Assembly (NCBI GenBank): GCA_036258135.1
Contig: DATAEG010000165.1
Span: forward strand, 1-25,876
DNA length: 25,876 nt
Source: DATAEG01 sp036258135
GTDB taxonomy: Bacteria; Actinomycetota; Actinomycetes; Mycobacteriales; Jatrophihabitantaceae
Direction of reading: 5' to 3'
Below the pieces are notes generated by a model that was given only the letters and a program-made list of their open reading frames with translations, made no database searches and was not told the DNA's origin. Shown one piece after another: positions 1 to 5,674 of the stretch (the first letter of the stretch is position 1; every line of letters begins with the position of its first letter). The position numbers and the translations under genes were made by a program.

Positions 1-86
1 GTGGGTACCCGGACGTCCGTCGCGCGTCGGGACCGCTGGGGGCTGGACCGCCATGTCGTTCCCGTCGTGACACGATTGGACCTGAC

Positions 87-102
87 TGTGACGTGGCACA
101 CA
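87..102. promoter_or_regulatory. Possible CRP/GlxR-type binding site
   Basis: The sequence TGTGA-N6-ACACA matches nine of ten positions of the CRP-family consensus TGTGA-N6-TCACA, to which actinobacterial CRP/GlxR proteins bind. It lies in the 171 bases left of the HAD gene, which is transcribed towards it, so any target would be a gene beyond the left edge. No gene is otherwise visible in 1-171. A single site found by eye is weak evidence. Confidence 0.3.
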
Positions 103-171
103 AGACCAGAGCGGCGTGTCGCGGATTGATAACGATCGGCACGTGGCCAGCTGAGGACGGCTCGCTGCGGC

Positions 172-966
172 TCAGCCCGCTTTGGCGCGGCGGCGGTGAT
201 ATAGCCAGACGGCGCCCGCGGCGGCGAGACCCGCGGCGCCCAGCGTGACCGAGCCGGCGGCAGCGGGGCTGATGCGCTCGCGTAGAGGGGTGGCGTTGGA
301 GAAGCTCAGCACCTGCCAGCCACGTTGGATGGCCTCCTTGCGCAGCGCCCGGTCGGGGTTGACCGCGGCCGGGTGGCCGACCGCCTCGAGCATCGGTAGA
401 TCGGTCATCGAGTCGGAGTAGGCGTAGCAGTCGGCCAAGTCGTAGCCGTTCTCCTCGGCGAGCTGGACGATGGCCTCGGCCTTGGCCGTCCCGTAGGCGT
501 AGAACTCGATCTCGCCCGTGTAGCGGCCGTCGCGCACGACCATCGTCGTCGCGATGGCGGCGTCGGCCCCGAGCATCTTGGCGATCGGCTCGACGACCTC
601 GGAGCCGGAGGCGGAGACGACGTACACCGCACGTCCCGCCTCGTGGTGCGAGGCGATGAGCTCGACGGCCTCGGTGTGCACCAGCGGGTCGATCACCTCG
701 TGCAGCGTCTCGTCGACGATGTCGCGGACCTGCTGCACGTCCCACCCCGCGCACATGGACGCGAGGTACTCGCGCATTCGCTCCATCTGGTCCTCGTCGG
801 CGCCGGCCAACGCGAAGACGAACTGGGCGTAGGCGCTGCGCAGGACGGCGCGACGGTTGAGCAGCCCGCCGTGGAAGAACGGCTTGCCGAAGGCGAGGGT
901 GCTCGACTTCGCGATGATCGTCTTGTCCAGATCGAAGAACGCGGCGGCGCGGCGTTCTTCGGGCAT
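172..966 (-). CDS. HAD-IB family phosphatase (SerB-like) with C-terminal membrane anchor
   Basis: The 264-residue protein belongs to haloacid dehalogenase subfamily IB, phosphoserine-phosphatase-like hydrolases. Motif I is FFDLDKT (nucleophile D12, acid/base D14), motif II is SASGS near residue 116, a conserved Lys follows in GTAKAEA, and motif IV is SDSMTDLPML. Residues about 237-256 form a hydrophobic segment followed by HRRRAKAG, suggesting a C-terminal membrane anchor. The chosen ATG gives the family-typical short lead into motif I; longer readings would run into the divergent intergenic region. It faces away from the Tad operon, as Rv3661 does beside Rv3660c in M. tuberculosis. The substrate is unknown; small phosphomonoesters are typical of the family. 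Confidence 0.9.
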   Translation of the reverse strand: MPEERRAAAFFDLDKTIIAKSSTLAFGKPFFHGGLLNRRAVLRSAYAQFVFALAGADEDQMERMREYLASMCAGWDVQQVRDIVDETLHEVIDPLVHTEAVELIASHHEAGRAVYVVSASGSEVVEPIAKMLGADAAIATTMVVRDGRYTGEIEFYAYGTAKAEAIVQLAEENGYDLADCYAYSDSMTDLPMLEAVGHPAAVNPDRALRKEAIQRGWQVLSFSNATPLRERISPAAAGSVTLGAAGLAAAGAVWLYHRRRAKAG

Positions 967-986
967 CCGTTGAGGATACGAGCACC

Positions 987-1012
987 GTCCACAGCCCGCG
1001 CGCTGTGCACAG
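987..1012 (+). repeat. 26-bp inverted-repeat motif, copy 1 (upstream of Tad operon)
   Basis: GTCCACAG-N6-CGCTGTGCACAG, with spacer CCCGCG. The core CACAG/CTGTG is an inverted repeat. It sits in the 96-base gap between the divergent HAD and ssd-like genes, about 50 bases before the ssd-like start. A second copy, identical outside the 6-base spacer, lies at 4384-4409 before the pilin gene. A regulator-binding site shared by the two transcripts is a reasonable inference; the protein is unknown. Confidence 0.55.
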
Positions 1013-1062
1013 GTCTGCGTTTCCGGCGTTCTCGGTCCTGCCCGGCGGGTTGGCTGGGCGGC

Positions 1063-1749
1063 ATGTCGGTTGAACGTGACGGGCCGTGCGTCGGCGTCCA
1101 CGGCGGCAGCGGCGGCGTGGGCGCGTCCTGCCTGGCGGCCGCGATCGCGGCGTGCACCGGCCCGGCCGTGCTCGTCGACCTGGACGTCCACGGCGGCGGG
1201 CTCGACGTCCTGCTCGGCATCGAGAAGGAGGCCGGCACGCGATGGTCCGGGCTGCACTCTGACGGCGGCCGTATCGATCCCGCTGAGGTCGCCGAGGCGT
1301 TGCCGCGATGGGGTTCGGTTTCGGTGCTGTCGTGCGACCGGGACGAACTGCCGGCGGCCGCGGTCCGGAGCGTCCTCGTGGCAGCGCGGGCACTCGGTCC
1401 GGTGGTGGTCGACCTGGGCCGCTCTGGGAGTGCGGCGCGGGATGTGGCTCTGGCCTCCTGCGATCTGGTGGTGGTGGTAGTCCGGGCCACGGTGCCCGGG
1501 GTGGCGGCCGCAGCCCGGGTCGTCGCCCGGCTGCCGCGATGGCATCTGGTGATAGCGCCAGGCGGGAGCCTCAGCCGCCGGAAGGCGATCGGCGCGCTCG
1601 GTGCCGCCGAGGCGCTCGTCTTCGACTTCGACCGTGCCCTGGCCGACAGCGAGGGAGCGGGCCTCGACCCGACTGCGCTGCGCCGCTCGACGCGGGCGCT
1701 GGCCGGGCGGCTGCTCGCCTTGGCGCAGGTGCGGCTGGGGGCCGCATGA
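1063..1749 (+). CDS. CpaE/Ssd-like ParA-family ATPase of Tad locus (short form)
   Basis: The 228-residue product is a MinD/ParA-superfamily protein corresponding to the actinobacterial CpaE-like 'septum site determining' proteins (Ssd, Rv3660c) that head Tad loci. A deviant Walker A loop GGSGGVGAS lies at residues 14-22 and has Ala where MinD has the terminal Lys. VLVDLDVHGGGLDVLLG follows as the Walker A'/switch segment. Mycobacterial Ssd is longer and carries an N-terminal receiver-like region. Here extending the frame would run antisense into the HAD gene, so that region appears to be missing. The stop overlaps the tadA start as ATGA. Likely role: positioning or regulating the Tad machine at the membrane, inferred from family and context. 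Confidence 0.85.
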   Translation: MSVERDGPCVGVHGGSGGVGASCLAAAIAACTGPAVLVDLDVHGGGLDVLLGIEKEAGTRWSGLHSDGGRIDPAEVAEALPRWGSVSVLSCDRDELPAAAVRSVLVAARALGPVVVDLGRSGSAARDVALASCDLVVVVVRATVPGVAAAARVVARLPRWHLVIAPGGSLSRRKAIGALGAAEALVFDFDRALADSEGAGLDPTALRRSTRALAGRLLALAQVRLGAA

Positions 1750-2837
1750 CGTCCAGTCTGCTGCTACACGAGATCCGCGCTCGTCTCGCCGAGGTGCCCG
1801 ACGCGGACGCGGCCGAGGCGGCGGCCCGTCGCGGAACGGGCCTCCTGGCCGATGACGTAGTGCTCGCTCGCTGGCGCGAGGAACTGGACGCCGAGCTGGT
1901 AGGCGCCGGACCGCTGGAATCGCTCCTGGCCGATCCGCAGGTCAGCGATGTCCTCGTCAACGGCCCGGATGAGGTCTGGGTCGACCGCGGCCAGGGATTG
2001 CGCAGAGTCGACGTGCACTTCGCAGGTGAGGACGCCGTCCGGCTGTTGGCCTGCCGCCTGGCCATGCGGCTGGGCCGGCGGCTGGACGACGCGGCTCCAT
2101 GGGTCGACGCCGTGCTGCCGGACGGCACCCGGCTGCACGCCGTACTGCCCCCGCTGGTCGCGTCCACGACGATCTCGCTGCGCGTCCTGGCCCGTCGACG
2201 TCTCGACCTGCCCGCGCTGGTCTCCTGCGGAACTGTGCCTCCCGCTGCCGAGACGATCCTGCGGACGGCCGTGGCCGAGCGCCTCACCTGCCTCGTCTCG
2301 GGAAGCACCGGATGTGGCAAGACCACGTTGCTCGGTGCGCTCATCGACCTGGTGCCGGCCGACCAGCGCCTCCTCGTCATCGAGGACGCCGCCGAGATCG
2401 TGACCCGCCATCCGCACGTGGTCCGGCTGGTGGCCCGCCCGCCCAATGTAGAGGGCGCCGGCGCGGTCGGGCTGGCCGAGCTGGTCCGGCAATCGCTGAG
2501 GATGCGGCCGGACCGGGTGGTGGTAGGTGAGTTTCGCGGCGCCGAGATCGCGGAGCTGCTCGCGGCCTTGAACACGGGCCACACCGGCGGCGCCGCCACT
2601 GTCCACGCCAACACGGTTGCCGACGTCCCGGCCCGGCTGGAGGCCTTGTGCGCGCTGGCCGGCCTCGACGCGCGGGCCACCGCGATCCAGGCTGCGGCGG
2701 CCATCGACCTCGTCGTCCACGTCGAGCGGGCGTCCGGCGGTCGACGGCACGTGGCGTGCATCGCCCGGCTGTCACGACAAGGCCAGAGCCTGAAGCTCGC
2801 CGAGGTGTGGTCCTGCCGTCCCGGGGTGCCACCGTGA
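1746..2837 (+). CDS. tadA: Tad/type IV pilus secretion ATPase TadA (CpaF family)
   Basis: The 363-residue cytoplasmic ATPase would power Flp pilin assembly or Tad secretion. The N-terminal domain contains the CpaF-type segment LLADPQVSDVLVNGPDEVWVD. Walker A is GSTGCGKTT (186-194), followed by LLVIEDAAEI (Asp box region), RPDRVVVGEFRGAE (Walker B region) and HTGGAATVHAN near residue 279 (His box). The length is normal for the actinobacterial subgroup, equivalent to Rv3659c. It starts at an ATGA overlap with the ssd-like gene and ends in a GTGA overlap with tadB, so translation is probably coupled through the operon. Confidence 0.93.
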   Translation: MTSSLLLHEIRARLAEVPDADAAEAAARRGTGLLADDVVLARWREELDAELVGAGPLESLLADPQVSDVLVNGPDEVWVDRGQGLRRVDVHFAGEDAVRLLACRLAMRLGRRLDDAAPWVDAVLPDGTRLHAVLPPLVASTTISLRVLARRRLDLPALVSCGTVPPAAETILRTAVAERLTCLVSGSTGCGKTTLLGALIDLVPADQRLLVIEDAAEIVTRHPHVVRLVARPPNVEGAGAVGLAELVRQSLRMRPDRVVVGEFRGAEIAELLAALNTGHTGGAATVHANTVADVPARLEALCALAGLDARATAIQAAAAIDLVVHVERASGGRRHVACIARLSRQGQSLKLAEVWSCRPGVPP

Positions 2838-3655
2838 CCGCCGTGACCGCCGCGGCGGCCTGGCTCGCGGTCGCCGGTGTGGTGTTGGCGGTGCCGACAC
2901 CACTGCCCAGCGGCGTCCGCGTGGCCGCCATGACCGTGCCCACCCCGGCCCGTTCCGGGCTGCGCTTTCGACGGCTCGAACCCGCGAAGGGCCTCGGCAC
3001 ATGTGGCGTGCTCGGATGCGTAGTCGCCGGCGTGTGGCGCGGGCCGGTAGTCGCAGCCGCGTTTGGTCTGGTGCTGACGGCCGTCACGTACGCCGTCCAC
3101 GGGTCCAGCCGACGGCGGTCCGCCGAGCGCGCCAGGACGGCGCTGCTGGCCGCGGTGCGGATGATCTCGGCGGAACTGTCGGCCGGGTCGTTGGAACCGG
3201 AGGCGCTGTTGGCGGGTGCAGCGGTCGCGGGGCCGCATACGGCCAGGCTGACCAGCGCAGCCAACGCGGCCGCTGCCGGTGACCTCGACGGCGTCGTCAC
3301 GATGCTCTCGTCCGATCCGGCCACGGCGCCGCTGGCCGCAGCCTGGCAGGTACGCGCCCGGCTGGGTGTCGCGCTGTCGGGGCCGCTCGAAGTGGTCGAG
3401 CGCGACCTCAGCGACCGGCTGGCTTTGGGACGGACCGTCGCCGAGGTCCTGGCCGGACCGCGTGCCTCCGCGTTCGTTCTGGCCGGACTGCCGCTGGTCG
3501 GTCTGGCGCTCGCCGGACAGATGGGCGCGCACCCGGTCGCGTTCCTCACTGCCTCCGGAGTGGGCCGGCTCGTCCTGCTCGTCGGGGCGGCGCTGGCCGC
3601 AACCGGACTGACCTGGTCGGTGTGGCTGGCCTCACGAGCCGAGGCGGCCCGATGA
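2834..3655 (+). CDS. tadB: Tad platform membrane protein TadB-like
   Basis: The 273-residue integral membrane protein fits the type II secretion F-domain family that forms the inner platform on which TadA acts. It has hydrophobic segments at the N-terminus (VTAAAAWLAVAGVVLAV), in the middle (about residues 56-80) and two near the C-terminus. The soluble F-domain stretch with RTALLAAVRMISAELSAGS lies between the middle and C-terminal segments. GTG is chosen because it overlaps the tadA stop as GTGA, matching the spacing of the other operon genes. Equivalent to Rv3658c by position. Sequence conservation is low, as usual for these proteins, so the name rests on topology and order. Confidence 0.85.
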   Translation: MTAVTAAAAWLAVAGVVLAVPTPLPSGVRVAAMTVPTPARSGLRFRRLEPAKGLGTCGVLGCVVAGVWRGPVVAAAFGLVLTAVTYAVHGSSRRRSAERARTALLAAVRMISAELSAGSLEPEALLAGAAVAGPHTARLTSAANAAAAGDLDGVVTMLSSDPATAPLAAAWQVRARLGVALSGPLEVVERDLSDRLALGRTVAEVLAGPRASAFVLAGLPLVGLALAGQMGAHPVAFLTASGVGRLVLLVGAALAATGLTWSVWLASRAEAAR

Positions 3656-4362
3656 CGCTCACTTGGATCCTCGTCGCGGTGGCGTTGGCCGCGGCGCCCG
3701 GCCCGCGTTCGGCGGCGGCGGCGCGATTGCCGCGCGCTCGTACGTCGGTGCGGGCGCGGACGACCCCATCGCCCGTACTGCCGGTCGTGGCCGGGGCCGT
3801 CGCAGCCGCGCTCGCACTTACCGTGCGACCCGACGGTGCGGGCGCGATTCTGGCCACGGTCACCGGTCTATTCGTGGTGGCCGCCGCCCACGCATGCTCA
3901 GTCGAGAGGCGTTCACCCGCGCGCCATAGTGGTGCCGGCCTACCCCTGGCACTGGAACTGATCTCGGCGGCGCTGCGCGCGGGTGCGCCGTTTCCGACGG
4001 CTGCTCAAGCGGTGGCCGGCACGCCTGGACTGGCCGTCGGGCCCGAGCTGGCGCATGCGGCCACGATGCTTCGCCTCGGCTCCGATCCGGCGGAAGCGTG
4101 GGCGCGCATCGCGTCGGTTGACGATGCGGCTCTTCTCGGCGCCGTGGCCACGCGCTCGGCTCGAAGCGGCATGCGGCTGGCCGACACGATCAGCCGGCAG
4201 GCCGGTCTGCTGCGCGCCGAGATCCAAACAAAGGCGGTACGTCGGGCCCATCGGGTGGGTGCGATCGCCCTCCTGCCGTTGGGCTTGTGCTACCTGCCCG
4301 CGTTCGTCTGCCTCGGCATCGTTCCGATGGTCGCCGGACTTGCCTCCCAGGCCTGGGGGTGA
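3652..4362 (+). CDS. tadC: Tad platform membrane protein TadC-like
   Basis: The 236-residue membrane protein is the second platform subunit. An N-terminal hydrophobic helix, a pair of hydrophobic segments around residues 45-80, an F-domain segment (PLALELISAALRAGAPFPTA through RSARSGMRLADTISRQ) and C-terminal helices (AIALLPLGLCYLPAFVCLGI) give the usual TadC/GspF layout. The start overlaps the tadB stop as ATGA. A longer reading from 3622 would overlap tadB by about 30 bases and is less likely. The next gene begins only after a 132-base gap that holds the second 26-bp repeat, so the pilin may be transcribed separately. Confidence 0.85.
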   Translation: MTLTWILVAVALAAAPGPRSAAAARLPRARTSVRARTTPSPVLPVVAGAVAAALALTVRPDGAGAILATVTGLFVVAAAHACSVERRSPARHSGAGLPLALELISAALRAGAPFPTAAQAVAGTPGLAVGPELAHAATMLRLGSDPAEAWARIASVDDAALLGAVATRSARSGMRLADTISRQAGLLRAEIQTKAVRRAHRVGAIALLPLGLCYLPAFVCLGIVPMVAGLASQAWG

Positions 4363-4383
4363 ACCGCGTGCGGTCGCGGCGGT

Positions 4384-4409
4384 GTCCACAGGGCCGGCGC
4401 TGTGCACAG
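4384..4409 (+). repeat. 26-bp inverted-repeat motif, copy 2 (upstream of pilin gene)
   Basis: GTCCACAG-N6-CGCTGTGCACAG, with spacer GGCCGG, lying 85 bases before the pilin ATG and 21 bases after the tadC stop. All 20 bases outside the spacer are identical to copy 1 at 987-1012. The spacer differs at most positions, which argues for selection on the arms. The rest of the gap 4363-4494 shows no other clear structure except the pilin ribosome-binding site. Confidence 0.55.
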
Positions 4410-4494
4410 ATCGTCTCCGACCCAGGCGACCCGGCGGCTCGACGCGTTCTGCTTGATCCAGCAGAACCAGTCGTCAGAACTCTCGGAGGTGGAG

Positions 4495-4689
4495 ATGACC
4501 AAGCAGATCCGCGCTCGCTGGGCGCTGTTGATGCAGCGCTGCGAGGCAGGCATGACGACGGCCGAGTACGCGGTAGGGACGGTCGCCGCCGTGGGCTTCG
4601 CCCTCGTTCTCTATCGGGTGGTGCGCAGCCCGGCGGTCTCGGCCGCGCTCAGCTCGCTGATTCGTTCAGCCCTGAACGCGCACTTCTGA
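4495..4689 (+). CDS. Flp-type pilin (DUF4244 family)
   Basis: The 64-residue protein has a type IV prepilin-like N-terminus: a basic leader, then EAG|MTTAEY with predicted cleavage after G19 and Glu at +5 (E24), then a hydrophobic helix AVGTVAAVGFALVLYRVV. This matches the small DUF4244/Rv3656c proteins that are the presumed Flp pilin of actinobacterial Tad loci. The ATG is chosen because GGAGGTGGAG lies just upstream as a strong ribosome-binding site; an earlier ATG at 4402 would add 31 residues inside the intergenic repeat region. No prepilin peptidase gene is visible in the window, so processing must depend on a gene elsewhere. Confidence 0.88.
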   Translation: MTKQIRARWALLMQRCEAGMTTAEYAVGTVAAVGFALVLYRVVRSPAVSAALSSLIRSALNAHF

Positions 4690-4691
4690 CC

Positions 4692-5087
4692 GTGCGCCGA
4701 CGTCCGAGTTGGCGAGGCGACGCGGGCATGGTCACCGCCGAGCTGGCCGCCGCCCTGCCGGTCCTGGTGCTGTTGATGCTGGCCGGGCTCTCCGCGGTCC
4801 GCGTCGTGGACGCGCGGGTGCGTTGCCTCGATGCCGCTCGCGAGATCGCCCGCGCCGCGGCCCGCGGTGACAACCCAGCCGCGGAACAGGGCGGAGCCGA
4901 CGCGCCGGACGGGGCGTCCGTGTCCGTGGCCCGCTCGACAGATGAGGTGCGCGTCACGGTGGTAGCCCTCGTCCACCCGCTCGGACTGGATCTGCCGGCG
5001 GTCACGGTTCGCGAAAGCGCGGTGGCCGCCACCGAGCCAACGGCGGCGTCCGCGATCCGTGGGCGGGGACCGCCCGCCCCGCGATGA
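4692..5087 (+). CDS. TadE-like pseudopilin
   Basis: The 131-residue protein has the leader VRRRPSWRGDAG followed by MVTAELAAALPVLVLLMLAGL. Predicted prepilin cleavage falls after G12, placing Glu at +5 (E17), the hallmark of TadE/TadF-like pseudopilins. The GTG start, two bases after the pilin stop, is needed to keep this leader; starting at the internal ATG (4729) would delete it. The remainder is a predicted extracytoplasmic domain. Corresponds to Rv3655c. It ends in an ATGA overlap with the next gene. Probable role: minor pilin or tip/assembly component, inferred from family. Confidence 0.87.
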   Translation: MRRRPSWRGDAGMVTAELAAALPVLVLLMLAGLSAVRVVDARVRCLDAAREIARAAARGDNPAAEQGGADAPDGASVSVARSTDEVRVTVVALVHPLGLDLPAVTVRESAVAATEPTAASAIRGRGPPAPR

Positions 5088-5464
5088 CGACCCGAGCTGC
5101 GGCCGACGGTGGATCGGCGAGCGTTTGGGTCGTGGTCGCCGGGCTGCTCGTGCTGCTGGCCGCGTCCGTAGTCGTGGCGCGTACCGAGGCCGTGCTGGCC
5201 CGGCACCGGGCCGGCGTGGCCGCAGACCTCGCCGCACTGGCGGGCGCGGGTCAGATCGGACTGCGCCCGCCGGAGGAGCTCTGCTCGCGGGCGACAACGG
5301 TTGCGGCGGCAGACGGGGCACGCATCACGTCCTGCACCGCCGACGTGAGCGCGAATGGGCGGTCGGGCACGGTCCTCGTCACTGTCGCCGTCGACGTGGC
5401 GCTGCCCTTCGTCGGCCACCAGCAGGCGCATGCCTCTGCGCGCGCGGCGCGGCTGCCGGGCTGA
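5084..5464 (+). CDS. Second TadE-like protein of the Tad locus (Rv3654c-like)
   Basis: The 126-residue protein begins MTTRAAADGGSASVWVV, a short leader ending in Gly-Gly and then a hydrophobic helix (VWVVVAGLLVLLAASVVV). This is the pattern of the actinobacterial TadE-like proteins usually found beside a DEAD/DEAH-type helicase. There is no Glu at +5, unlike the two preceding pilin-like genes. Two Cys residues (in EELCSRA and ITSCTAD) could form a disulfide outside the membrane. ATGA overlap with the preceding gene. The helicase that usually follows is absent here; hppA comes next. Confidence 0.82.
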   Translation: MTTRAAADGGSASVWVVVAGLLVLLAASVVVARTEAVLARHRAGVAADLAALAGAGQIGLRPPEELCSRATTVAAADGARITSCTADVSANGRSGTVLVTVAVDVALPFVGHQQAHASARAARLPG

Positions 5465-5585
5465 GTCCAAAGACCCCGGGTCGGAACCGCTTCCACTGCC
5501 AGCACGCGTTGCCATACCGCGCCGCGACGATGTGGCGAGCTTCATGATCGAGCGCCCGGTGGCGGCGCATCGGCTCGCCGTCATC

Positions 5586-5591
5586 TATAGT
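5586..5591 (+). promoter_or_regulatory. Possible -10 element for hppA
   Basis: TATAGT lies about 84 bases before the hppA ATG, within the 210-base gap 5465-5674 between the Tad locus and hppA. No convincing -35 hexamer is present at the usual spacing, which is common in high-GC actinobacteria. I see no strong terminator hairpin in this gap; GACCCCGGGTC near the start is too short. Confidence 0.35.
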
Positions 5592-5674
5592 CCGACGATT
5601 GGCTGCCGCGCGGCCAGGTGGCCCACTGGGGTTCACCGCGCGCCACACATCCTCGCTCGACGGGAGATTTGCGC

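Noticed and set aside
1..129. Rightward open frame from the window edge to a TGA at 127-129.
   Set aside because: It has no family pattern, is short and Arg-rich, and contains the CRP-like palindrome; most likely intergenic.
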